Shown: piece by piece, positions 45,797 through 53,528 of the stretch
How positions within the stretch are numbered: the first letter of the stretch is position 1
Layout: each line of letters starts with the position of its first letter
Assembly (NCBI GenBank): GCA_002282445.1
Contig: NCJK01000007.1
Span: 106,332-170,331 of the forward strand
Direction: 5' to 3'
From: Burkholderiales bacterium 39-55-53
GTDB lineage: Bacteria; Pseudomonadota; Gammaproteobacteria; Burkholderiales; Burkholderiaceae_C
DNA length: 64,000 bases
The notes under the pieces: model-generated
The model's input: the letters and a program-made list of their open reading frames with translations, nothing else
The model's database searches: none
Told to the model about the DNA's origin: nothing
Made by a program: the position numbers and the translations under genes

Positions 45797-45802
45797 TTCA
45801 AA
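45787..45802. repeat. 16-bp perfect palindrome spanning two convergent stop codons
   Basis: TTTGAATTAATTCAAA supplies ...Leu-Asn-TAA to both DUF779 copy 2 (plus strand) and the AcoR-like gene (minus strand). There is no room for a terminator between them, so the two transcripts must overlap. Confidence 0.8.
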
Positions 45803-47823
45803 GCCTCATTGGGCAAGAGGTGCTTTTTGCGATAAATCGTGTTGCGTGACACGCCAAGCAGTTTGGCTGCAGCAGAGACATTGCCATTGGATGTGCGCAG
45901 GGCTTGCGCAATGGCTTCGATAGCGACATTCTCCAAGTTCAAGGCTTGTGAGGGGCGTGATTCAAAAGTGGGTGCTGCTGCCTGTGCTTGCGATGGCATC
46001 TGTGACGCAGAGGCCGGCACATCAGCAGTCATCTGTATGGGCGCAAGTTGGTGGATTTCAGAGATGAAATCATCAGGCAAATGGTGCAACTGAATGTCGC
46101 CTTCGCATTCGGCCATGACCACGGCAGTGCGCAGCAAGTTGTAAAGCTGGCGGAAGTTGCCAGGCCAAGCGTAGCGATGAAATACTTCCATGACATCTGG
46201 AGCGATGCCAATGATTTTTTCTGCGCTGCATAAACTTACCAAGATTTTCTTGGTCACTACTTCTAGATCTTTGCGGTCACGCAAAGCGGGCAACTTGACC
46301 ACGAGGCCGTTGAGTCGGTAATACAAGTCCTCTCTGAATGTGCCGTTGGCAATCATTTCTTTGAGGTTTTTGTTGGTGGCGCAGACGACTGTGATATCGA
46401 CATCAACTTCACGTCCCGAGCCCAGTGGATTGACTTTGCGCTCTTGCAGCACGCGCAACAAGCGGGCTTGCAGGTGCAAAGGCATATCGCCAATTTCGTC
46501 CAAGAACAAAGTGCCTTCGTGGGCAAACAAAATCTTGCCTGTTGAGCCTTTGCGTTTGGCTCCCGTGAACGCACCTTCCTCGTAACCAAACAACTCTGAC
46601 TCGATGAGGTTTTCAGGAATAGAGGCGCAGTTCACAGACACAAAGTTTTTATGGCTGCGCGAGGAGTCGTTGTGGATAGCTTGAGCCAACAAGTCTTTGC
46701 CCGTGCCAGTCTCGCCCAAAATCATGATGGGAATGTCGCGCCCCTGAATGATGCGCAGTTTTTGTACGACGCTTGCGACTTGTGGATCCCCAGTGTCCAG
46801 ATAACGCAAGCTGGAGAGAGGGATCTTTTCTTCCTTTCGTCTCTTGTAAGCAGGATTGGGCTGTTTCAAGTCCCCGCCTAGGTGTGACAGTTGTGAAATA
46901 GTGCTGTTGAATTTGAGTTCACTTTTGCAACATACGCTCACGCCATCGTGCAGACACAGTCGAAAGTGTTGGCCGTTTGCGGATCGTGCATAGTCAAAAA
47001 ACTGCGAGATGCCAATGCCAAAGAGCGATGAGAACGTGTGTGCACGAAGCGCGTTGATGGACATCCCGAATTGGAATTGAGCGCTTCGGTTAGCAGATAA
47101 AAATCGACCGTCAGTGGTGAAAACGGCAATACCTTCAACTATCGTGCCCATGAACTCTGGCCGCGCATGAAAGTGGATGCGCACCTCAGTGGGGAACACA
47201 TCAGCAAACATATGGTTTTCAATCATCTGCGCTGACATGCGTGCCAAGGCCATGGTGTGTTGGTGGTAACTGCGGTAGTCGCCCGTTACGTCTAGGGCTC
47301 CTATGACATCACCGTGAGGGTCAAGAATAGGTGTGCAAGAGCAAGTGAGGAATTGATTGGCTTGCAAAAAATGCTGACTGCCATGCACCACCAGCGCTTG
47401 GCCTTCTTTCAATGCCGTGCCGATGGCATTGGTGCCTTTGCTCTTTTCGGACCAGTCCACGCCTGGCGCTAAGGCAATTTGAGATGCCTTTTCTAAAAAG
47501 TCTGTGTCACCAAGAGAGTGAAGAATCGTGCCAGTACGTGTGGTGAGCAGCACCATGCTTTGCGTGTTTGCAATTTGTTCGTACAGCGTTTCCATGACTG
47601 GCGCTGCATGTTGGTACAAAAAGTGGTTTTCCTCGAGAAGCGCGCTCACGCAAGCCGCTGATGTGCCGCTGTAGTCCTGTGCATTGTTGGGGGTTAACCC
47701 GTATCCGCGAGAGCGCTCCTGAGATGACGCAATGATGGCGACGTGCTCTGGGCTGTTGTAAGAGGCGCTGAGTGCGTTCGCATTCATCACGCCACGGTGA
47801 ATTGGTTGGCTGGGATTCATCAT
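45793..47823 (-). CDS. AcoR-like sigma54-dependent activator
   Basis: 676 residues. N-terminal GAF-type sensor (about 55-210, TSAACVSALLEENHFLYQHA ... WSEKSKGTNAIGTALKEGQALVVHGSQHFLQANQFLTCSCTPI) and a PAS-like segment; AAA+ domain with Walker A GETGTGKDLLAQAIH, sigma54-contact loop EGAFTGAKRKGS, Walker B GTLFLDEIGDMPL; C-terminal Fis helix-turn-helix NGNVSAAAKLLGVSRNTIYRKK. AcoR-type activators respond to acetoin or acetaldehyde-like signals and drive aldehyde dehydrogenase operons. The candidate targets are the GG-N10-GC promoters at 40157, 43357 and 47968. It is divergent from pedF. Confidence 0.94.
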   Translation of the reverse strand: MMNPSQPIHRGVMNANALSASYNSPEHVAIIASSQERSRGYGLTPNNAQDYSGTSAACVSALLEENHFLYQHAAPVMETLYEQIANTQSMVLLTTRTGTILHSLGDTDFLEKASQIALAPGVDWSEKSKGTNAIGTALKEGQALVVHGSQHFLQANQFLTCSCTPILDPHGDVIGALDVTGDYRSYHQHTMALARMSAQMIENHMFADVFPTEVRIHFHARPEFMGTIVEGIAVFTTDGRFLSANRSAQFQFGMSINALRAHTFSSLFGIGISQFFDYARSANGQHFRLCLHDGVSVCCKSELKFNSTISQLSHLGGDLKQPNPAYKRRKEEKIPLSSLRYLDTGDPQVASVVQKLRIIQGRDIPIMILGETGTGKDLLAQAIHNDSSRSHKNFVSVNCASIPENLIESELFGYEEGAFTGAKRKGSTGKILFAHEGTLFLDEIGDMPLHLQARLLRVLQERKVNPLGSGREVDVDITVVCATNKNLKEMIANGTFREDLYYRLNGLVVKLPALRDRKDLEVVTKKILVSLCSAEKIIGIAPDVMEVFHRYAWPGNFRQLYNLLRTAVVMAECEGDIQLHHLPDDFISEIHQLAPIQMTADVPASASQMPSQAQAAAPTFESRPSQALNLENVAIEAIAQALRTSNGNVSAAAKLLGVSRNTIYRKKHLLPNEALN

Positions 47824-47932
47824 TTAAAAATCCGTGAAGTGCGGCTGGCCATTTAATCCTTAACTTTCAAATATTTTCAGCCCCCGACCTTCGTCAACAA
47901 GATAGTTATTTCCCTAGGGTGTCTCAAAAAAG

Positions 47933-47949
47933 TGTTTCAAATTGAAACA
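47933..47949. promoter_or_regulatory. 17-bp perfect dyad in the activator/pedF spacer
   Basis: TGTTTCA-AAT-TGAAACA, a perfect inverted repeat of the same 17-bp length as TGTTCCAAAAGTGAACA at 40024. It lies 18 nt upstream of the pedF -24 element, closer than usual for an enhancer, so it may also serve autoregulation of the divergent activator gene. Confidence 0.5.
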
Positions 47950-47967
47950 ATTGAGCATCAATATCTA

Positions 47968-47983
47968 TGGCTTGGTAATTGCT
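47968..47983 (+). promoter_or_regulatory. Sigma54 promoter of pedF/xoxJ-like genes
   Basis: TGGCTTGGTAATTGCT: GG-N10-GC with a perfect TTGCT -12 box, 50 nt before the pedF ATG. Transcription start expected near 47995. Confidence 0.65.
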
Positions 47984-48033
47984 TAGTGCAATAACACCAT
48001 TTATTCACTCCACAAATCGAGGCCCTGTAAGTT

Positions 48034-48525
48034 ATGTTTATCGATCGCCAATCTTCCCAACGTCCACTGATTGCCTTTTGTTTCGCGCTATTGCTGACGC
48101 TTGCTGCACAGCAAAGCTGGGCGCATGGCGATGTTGTGCCTCAATCTGTTGATACATCCACCTTGCCACAGCTCGGTGCAAAGTGGCTAGATAACAACCC
48201 GTACTCAAGTGGCGCAGCGAACAAGGAAGCGTTGCGAATTGGTACATCGGCCTATAACCAAAATTGCGCGCGTTGCCATGGTCTTGAGGCCATATCTGGT
48301 GGCATCTCACCCGATTTACGCAAAATTGACAATGACTGTGCTGATTTGGCGGATGCCGCCAAAAAGAATGCTTGTTACCAAGAAATCAGCGAATATTTTG
48401 TAGCCACCGTGCGTCGTGGTCGCGTACGCGATGGCCGCGTTTACATGCCTCCATTTGAAGGCACACTGTCACAAGAAGCTATTTGGTCAATCAAGACCTA
48501 CCTCGAAACACGCCGTGAGCGTTAA
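48034..48525 (+). CDS. pedF: Cytochrome c-550 PedF-type
   Basis: 163 residues: signal peptide (ending near QQSWAHG), then a class I cytochrome with heme site CARCH (YNQNCARCHGLEAISGGISPDLRKID), a Cys pair (NDCADLADAAKKNACYQE) that may form a disulfide, and axial Met in RVYMPPFEGTLSQEAIWSIKTYLE. The layout is that of PedF of Pseudomonas ethanol oxidation, the second cytochrome of the PQQ electron chain. It is in an operon with the XoxJ-like gene, 10 nt downstream. Confidence 0.9.
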   Translation: MFIDRQSSQRPLIAFCFALLLTLAAQQSWAHGDVVPQSVDTSTLPQLGAKWLDNNPYSSGAANKEALRIGTSAYNQNCARCHGLEAISGGISPDLRKIDNDCADLADAAKKNACYQEISEYFVATVRRGRVRDGRVYMPPFEGTLSQEAIWSIKTYLETRRER

Positions 48526-48535
48526 GGAGCACACT

Positions 48536-49417
48536 TTGAAAGTTCTCAATTCGACCAAGCAAGCAGGTCTGTCCCGCCGACAAGTGTTGGCGGCTGCGCC
48601 ACTGATGCTGGGCGTTCATGGAATGGTTGGCGCGCAAGAGCCGAGCCCCATGGAGAAGATCAAGTCTAGGGGCGTGCTCAAGGTCGCGGTTTACAAAGAC
48701 AACGCGCCATATTCCAGCGGGCCTAATGCCGACATTCAAGGCTTAGACGTTGCACTTGCCAAAGCGCTGGCGGCTAAGTTGAATCTGCAGTTGGCGTTGC
48801 TCCCGTTTGATGCGGGCGAAAACATGAATGACGATTTGCGCAACATGGTTTGGAAAGGTCATTACCTAGGATATGGACCAGCCGATGTCATGATCCATGT
48901 ACCTGTGGACCGCTACTTGATGAACGAGAACAAACAAGTGTTGATTTTTGGCTCGTATGTGCGAGAGCATTTGGTGGTCTTGCACAACCAATCCAAGTTG
49001 TCCCGTGTAGACAATCCAGAGGATCTCCAAGGGAAAACGATAGCTGTTGAAAAAGGCAGCGGTGCGGCCAGTGCTTTGATGGGATATCGCGGCGGTATGT
49101 TGCGCGAAAAGATTTCTATATTTAAAGATGGTGTTGATGCTGCCAAGATGGTCACGACCGGCCAATTTGATGCAGCTTATGTCAGCCGTGCCCAAGCCGA
49201 ATCGGCTGTGCATATGACTTCCGATAAGTCGGCATGGGTCTTATCTTCGGTTCCATTGCCTGGCGTCATGCCCGCAGGCTGGCCGTTGGGGATGGCGGTT
49301 AAAGCCGATAACAAAGAGTTGGCCAGTGCATTGGACGGCGCTTTGTCAGCATTGCGTCAGAGTGGAGAATTGTTGAAGTTATTTCAGTCGCACGGATTGA
49401 CGCTGGCGGCTCCTTAA
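48536..49417 (+). CDS. XoxJ-like periplasmic substrate-binding protein of quinoprotein loci
   Basis: 293 residues from TTG 48536, chosen because AAGGAG lies 7 nt upstream and the product then begins with a twin-arginine-like signal (KQAGLSRRQVLAAAPLMLGVHGMVGAQ). The fold is that of solute-binding protein family 3 (GVLKVAVYKDNAPYSS, GLDVALAKALAAKLNLQLALLPF), but with the quinoprotein-associated signature GYGPADVMIHVPVDRYLM. Relatives (MoxJ/XoxJ) do not import solutes; XoxJ is thought to help activate the dehydrogenase. No permease or ATPase genes accompany it, which agrees. Confidence 0.88.
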   Translation: MKVLNSTKQAGLSRRQVLAAAPLMLGVHGMVGAQEPSPMEKIKSRGVLKVAVYKDNAPYSSGPNADIQGLDVALAKALAAKLNLQLALLPFDAGENMNDDLRNMVWKGHYLGYGPADVMIHVPVDRYLMNENKQVLIFGSYVREHLVVLHNQSKLSRVDNPEDLQGKTIAVEKGSGAASALMGYRGGMLREKISIFKDGVDAAKMVTTGQFDAAYVSRAQAESAVHMTSDKSAWVLSSVPLPGVMPAGWPLGMAVKADNKELASALDGALSALRQSGELLKLFQSHGLTLAAP

Positions 49418-49444
49418 AGGCATACTACGCCCTCTTTAATAAGT

Positions 49445-49468
49445 CATGACTGATTAAGGTCAGTCGTG
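49445..49468. promoter_or_regulatory. Inverted repeat upstream of pntA
   Basis: CATGACTGA-TTAAGG-TCAGTCGTG: a 9-bp stem with one T-G pair, ending 17 nt before the pntA ATG. It has no T-run and could be an operator or a leader hairpin between the xoxJ-like gene and the pnt operon. Confidence 0.4.
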
Positions 49469-49485
49469 TTATCTAGGCTTTGCTC

Positions 49486-50634
49486 ATGGAAAATCGAAAA
49501 TCACTGGTCATCGGTGTACCTGCCGAGACTGCAGCAGGTGAGTCGCGCGTTTCAATAACGCCTGAAACAGCTAAAAAATTAATCGCGCAAGGCCATGTGG
49601 TCCGCATGCAATCAGGTGCTGGCGTTGCTGCTAGCGTGCCAGATGATGCTTATGCGGCTGTGGGTGTTGAGCTGGTAGGTGCACAAGCTGCATGGGCGAG
49701 CGATTTGGTGCTCAAGGTGCGTGCGCCTGAGGCTGCAGAAGCTTCCAACATCAAAGCAGGCAGCACCGTGGTCGGCATGTTGGAGCCGTTCAATGCCGAA
49801 GGTTTGCAACGTTTGGCCTCTGCCGGTGCGACTGGTTTTGCGCTTGAAGCTGCGCCGCGCACCACCCGTGCCCAAAGCATGGATGTGTTGTCTTCCCAGG
49901 CCAACATCGCCGGCTACAAAGCTGTCATGCTGGCCGCTGATAAATACCAACGCTTCTTCCCCATGCTGATGACGGCTGCGGGTACCGTTAAAGCTGCACG
50001 CGTGGTCATCCTGGGTGTGGGCGTGGCTGGTTTGCAAGCCATTGCGACCGCTAAACGTTTAGGCGCTGTGATTGAGGCCACCGATGTGCGCCCCAGCGTG
50101 AAAGAGCAAGTCGAGTCACTCGGCGCGAAGTTCATCGACGTGCCGTTTGAAAGCCAAGACGAAAAAGATGCGGCCGAAGGTGTGGGCGGTTACGCCCGCC
50201 CCATGCCGCAAAGCTGGCTCGACCGTCAAAAGGTCGAAGTGGCCAAGCGCGTGGCGTTGGCAGACATCGTCATCACCACAGCGCTCATCCCCGGCCGCGC
50301 AGCGCCTGTGCTCGTGACCGAAGACATGGTCAAGGCCATGAAGCCAGGTGCAGTCATCATCGACATTGCTGCAGGCAAAGGTGCTGATGGCGTCGGCGGT
50401 AACTGTCCTTTGACTGAAGCTGGCAAGACTGTCATCAAGCATGGCGTGACCATTGTGGGTGAGACCAACTTACCCGCATTGGTGGCCGCAGATGCAAGCG
50501 CACTGTATGCGCGCAATGTGTTGGACTTTTTAAAGCTCGTCATCAACAAAGAAGGTGCTTTGCACATTGACATGGAAGATGACATCGTTGCCGCATGCTT
50601 AGTCACCCGCGACGGCGCGGTTGTGAAGAAATAA
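49486..50634 (+). CDS. pntA: NAD(P) transhydrogenase alpha subunit, part 1
   Basis: NAD(H)-binding domain I of proton-translocating transhydrogenase, which makes NADPH from NADH using the proton gradient. 382 residues from ATG 49486 (MENRKSLVIGVPAETAAGESRVSITP). Motifs: the Rossmann stretch VVILGVGVAGLQAIATAKRLGAVIEATDVRP and PGAVIIDIAAGKGADGVGGN. As in many Burkholderiales, the membrane part of alpha is encoded by a separate gene, which follows 13 nt on. Confidence 0.95.
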   Translation: MENRKSLVIGVPAETAAGESRVSITPETAKKLIAQGHVVRMQSGAGVAASVPDDAYAAVGVELVGAQAAWASDLVLKVRAPEAAEASNIKAGSTVVGMLEPFNAEGLQRLASAGATGFALEAAPRTTRAQSMDVLSSQANIAGYKAVMLAADKYQRFFPMLMTAAGTVKAARVVILGVGVAGLQAIATAKRLGAVIEATDVRPSVKEQVESLGAKFIDVPFESQDEKDAAEGVGGYARPMPQSWLDRQKVEVAKRVALADIVITTALIPGRAAPVLVTEDMVKAMKPGAVIIDIAAGKGADGVGGNCPLTEAGKTVIKHGVTIVGETNLPALVAADASALYARNVLDFLKLVINKEGALHIDMEDDIVAACLVTRDGAVVKK

Positions 50635-50647
50635 ACGAGATATAAAA

Positions 50648-50971
50648 ATGGATGCAGTTTCCCCCACCCTCGTCAACCTGATTATTTTTGTACTGGCCAT
50701 CTACGTGGGTTACCACGTGGTCTGGACGGTCACGCCCGCACTGCACACGCCTCTGATGGCGGTGACCAATGCGATTTCTGCCATCGTGATCGTGGGGGCT
50801 ATGTTGGCCGCTGCGATGACTGAAACCACTTTGGGTAAAACCATGGGTGTGCTCGCTGTGGCTTTGGCCGCAGTGAACGTGTTTGGTGGCTTCATGGTCA
50901 CGCGTCGCATGTTGGAAATGTTTAGAAAAAAAGAGAAGCCAGCTAAAGCAGCTGCAGGAGACAAAGCATGA
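50648..50971 (+). CDS. pntAb: NAD(P) transhydrogenase alpha subunit, part 2
   Basis: 107-residue membrane domain with three hydrophobic segments (LVNLIIFVLAIYVGYHVVWTV, AVTNAISAIVIVGAMLAAAM, MGVLAVALAAVNVFGGFMVTRRML), forming half of the proton channel (domain II). Its stop overlaps the pntB ATG by 4 nt. Confidence 0.95.
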   Translation: MDAVSPTLVNLIIFVLAIYVGYHVVWTVTPALHTPLMAVTNAISAIVIVGAMLAAAMTETTLGKTMGVLAVALAAVNVFGGFMVTRRMLEMFRKKEKPAKAAAGDKA

Positions 50972-52419
50972 ACTTAGACTTTGTTTCTATGAATTTGGTC
51001 ACCTTGTTGTACTTGGTGGCGAGCGTGTGTTTCATTCAAGCGCTCAAAGGCTTGAGCCATCCCACCACATCCATTCGCGGCAACGTGTTTGGCATGACAG
51101 GTATGACGATTGCTGTCATCACCACCGCGGCCTTGATCGTCAAGTTGTCCGGCTCAGGCATGGGTATGAGCTGGGTGTTGCTCGGCCTCGTGATCGGCGG
51201 CGGCGCTGGCACGATCATGGCGCAACGCGTCGAGATGACCAAGATGCCAGAGCTGGTGGCTTTCATGCACAGCATGATTGGCTTGGCTGCGGTGTTTATC
51301 GCCATTGCCGCCACGGTTGAACCAGCGGCCTTCCAAATTGTTCAGAAAGCAGCTGATGGCACAGTGCCCGCGATCCCAGCTGGAAACCGTTTAGAACTGT
51401 TCTTGGGCGCTGCGATTGGTGCGATCACTTTCAGTGGCTCTGTCATTGCGTTTGGCAAGTTGTCTGGCAAGTACAAATTCCGCTTGTTCCAAGGCGCACC
51501 GGTGACGTTTGCAGGTCAGCATCAATTCAACTTGGTGTTGGGCTTGGCTACTTTGGGCCTGGGCCTGGTCTATACCGTCACGCAAGACATGAACGCGTTT
51601 TACGCCATGTTGGCACTCTCGTTTGTGATGGGTGTGCTCATCATCATCCCAATTGGCGGTGCAGACATGCCCGTGGTGGTGTCCATGCTCAACAGCTATT
51701 CAGGCTGGGCGGCAGCTGGCATTGGTTTCTCACTCAACAACAGCATGCTCATCATTGCAGGCTCGTTGGTGGGTAGCTCGGGCGCGATCCTGAGTTACAT
51801 CATGTGCAAGGCGATGAACCGTTCGTTCTTCAGCGTGATCTTGGGTGGCTTTGGTGCTGAGGCCGTCACGGCTGTTGGCGGCTCACAAGAGCAACGCCCA
51901 GTGAAGAGCGGCAGTGCCGATGACGCCGCCTACATCTTGGCTAACGCCGAGACCGTGGTGATCGTGCCTGGCTACGGCTTGGCCGTGGCGCGTGCGCAGC
52001 ATGCGGTGAACGAGTTGGCTGAGAAGTTGATGCACAAAGGCATCAGCGTGAAGTACGCCATTCACCCTGTGGCTGGCCGCATGCCTGGCCATATGAACGT
52101 GTTGTTGGCGGAGGCCGAAGTACCTTACGACCAAGTGTTCGAGATGGAAGACATCAACGGCGAATTCGGCCAAGTCGATGTGGCCATCGTCTTGGGTGCG
52201 AACGACGTGGTAAACCCCGCAGCTTTGGAAAAAGGCAGCTCGATTTACGGCATGCCGATTTTGGAAGCCTACAAAGCCAAGACGGTCATCGTGAACAAGC
52301 GTTCTATGGCTTCAGGTTATGCAGGTTTGGACAACGAACTGTTCTACATGGACAAAACCATGATGGTGTTTGGCGACGCCAAAAAGGTCGTCGAGGATAT
52401 GGTCAAGGCGGTTGATTGA
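50968..52419 (+). CDS. pntB: NAD(P) transhydrogenase beta subunit
   Basis: 483 residues: nine or so membrane segments (domain II) followed by the NADP(H)-binding domain III from about residue 310, with VVIVPGYGLAVARAQHAVNELAEKL, VKYAIHPVAGRMPGHMNVLLAEA, VDVAIVLGANDVVNPAA and KTVIVNKRSMASGYAGLDN. It completes the three-gene pnt operon and is the last core gene before the island; a recombinase gene starts 94 nt after its stop. Confidence 0.96.
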   Translation: MNLDFVSMNLVTLLYLVASVCFIQALKGLSHPTTSIRGNVFGMTGMTIAVITTAALIVKLSGSGMGMSWVLLGLVIGGGAGTIMAQRVEMTKMPELVAFMHSMIGLAAVFIAIAATVEPAAFQIVQKAADGTVPAIPAGNRLELFLGAAIGAITFSGSVIAFGKLSGKYKFRLFQGAPVTFAGQHQFNLVLGLATLGLGLVYTVTQDMNAFYAMLALSFVMGVLIIIPIGGADMPVVVSMLNSYSGWAAAGIGFSLNNSMLIIAGSLVGSSGAILSYIMCKAMNRSFFSVILGGFGAEAVTAVGGSQEQRPVKSGSADDAAYILANAETVVIVPGYGLAVARAQHAVNELAEKLMHKGISVKYAIHPVAGRMPGHMNVLLAEAEVPYDQVFEMEDINGEFGQVDVAIVLGANDVVNPAALEKGSSIYGMPILEAYKAKTVIVNKRSMASGYAGLDNELFYMDKTMMVFGDAKKVVEDMVKAVD

Positions 52420-52439
52420 GTGGCTGCAAAGCCAGCCAC
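52420..52439 (+). terminator. Hairpin after pntB (weak terminator candidate)
   Basis: GTGGCTG-CAAAGC-CAGCCAC, a perfect 7-bp GC-rich stem directly after the pntB stop. No T-run follows, so it may stop transcription only with Rho or may mark the end of the core genome next to the island. The gap then holds a short direct repeat TGTCCCATTT twice near 52485-52505. Confidence 0.4.
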
Positions 52440-52513
52440 CGTCTAGGAAAGGCCGTCTGCTGAGGTCCTGCATCTGAGGTTTGTCCCATTTCTGTCCCAT
52501 TTTTGGAATAGTC

Positions 52514-53497
52514 ATGGCATCCTTCAGACATCGCGGCAATCGCTGGCAAGCTCGAGTTAGGCGTCAAGGTCACCCAGATGAAGTGAAAAGCTTTGTCAAT
52601 CGGCAAGATGCCGAGCGTTGGGCCCGTTCGGTCGAGATAGAAATCGATCGGGGTTCGTTCATCAGTACAGTCGAGGCGCAGAAATACACTTTCGCCGACC
52701 TGATCGAACGCTACCTCCTAGAAGTCCTGCGAGGGCATAAGCACGAAAAAACCCACTCGTTTCGATTTAGAGCGATGGCACGAAGCTCAATTGGACGGGT
52801 CAATATGGCTGTATTCACGGCCCAAGTTGTCGCTAGGTATCGTGATGAAAGACTTCAGTCGGTATCTCCCGCCGCCGTGATACGTGAGCTGGCATGCATC
52901 AGCTCGGTCATCAACATTGCGCGCAAGGAGTGGGGCATCAGCATGACGAACCCCGTTCAATCCGTTCGTAAACCTTCCTCACCCAAGGGGAGAGAACGCA
53001 TGGCCAGTGATGTTGAGATGACACGGTTGCTGGCGGTCCTTGAGCCTGTAGGTAAGCGCAGCATTTGGATGAAGCCCTTAGTGCTGCTGGCCGTTGAAAC
53101 TGCGATGCGCCGTGGTGAGCTGCTCTCGTTGAGATGGAGCGACATCGACTTAGCTCAGCGTACAGCGACACTTTGGGAAACCAAGAATGGACAGACAAGA
53201 GTCGTTCCACTGAGTACGCAAGCCATCAAAATTTTGAAAGAGCTCCCCAGATGTATCGACGGTCGTGTCTTCTCAATCAATGGGTGCGCCGTGTCAAAGG
53301 CATGGGATACAGCGCTTGAGCGAGCTCAAATATCGGATTTCCATTTCCACGACCTGCGGCACATGGCCATTACTCAAATGGCGCAGAAGCTACCAAACAT
53401 CATCGAACTCTCGGCCGTCTCGGGCCACAAGAGTTTGGCGATGCTCAAGAGGTACTACCACCCCAAGGCCGCAGATCTAGCAAGAAAGCTAGGCTAG
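52514..53497 (+). CDS. Tyrosine recombinase 1 (site-specific integrase)
   Basis: 327 residues from ATG 52514 (MASFRHRGNRWQARVRRQGH). A core-binding domain is followed by the catalytic domain with Arg in ETAMRRGELLSLRWSDID, the box FHDLRHMAITQM, SGHKSLAMLKRYYHP with the nucleophilic Tyr. It is not closely related to the other two integrases in the window and lacks their N-terminal arm-binding domain. Its position 94 nt after pntB suggests the left end of an inserted element. It converges on integrase 2. Confidence 0.9.
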   Translation: MASFRHRGNRWQARVRRQGHPDEVKSFVNRQDAERWARSVEIEIDRGSFISTVEAQKYTFADLIERYLLEVLRGHKHEKTHSFRFRAMARSSIGRVNMAVFTAQVVARYRDERLQSVSPAAVIRELACISSVINIARKEWGISMTNPVQSVRKPSSPKGRERMASDVEMTRLLAVLEPVGKRSIWMKPLVLLAVETAMRRGELLSLRWSDIDLAQRTATLWETKNGQTRVVPLSTQAIKILKELPRCIDGRVFSINGCAVSKAWDTALERAQISDFHFHDLRHMAITQMAQKLPNIIELSAVSGHKSLAMLKRYYHPKAADLARKLG

Positions 53498-53528
53498 CGG
53501 GTCCCTGAATTGGGGCTTAAGCGATATT

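Noticed and set aside
48416-48535. 40-codon N-terminal extension of the XoxJ-like protein
   Set aside because: It overlaps pedF in another frame; the TTG at 48536 with AAGGAG and a signal peptide is the better start.
52420-52513. A tRNA or tmRNA 3' end as integration target after pntB
   Set aside because: No cloverleaf, CCA end or T-arm sequence is seen; the stem here is a simple 7-bp hairpin.
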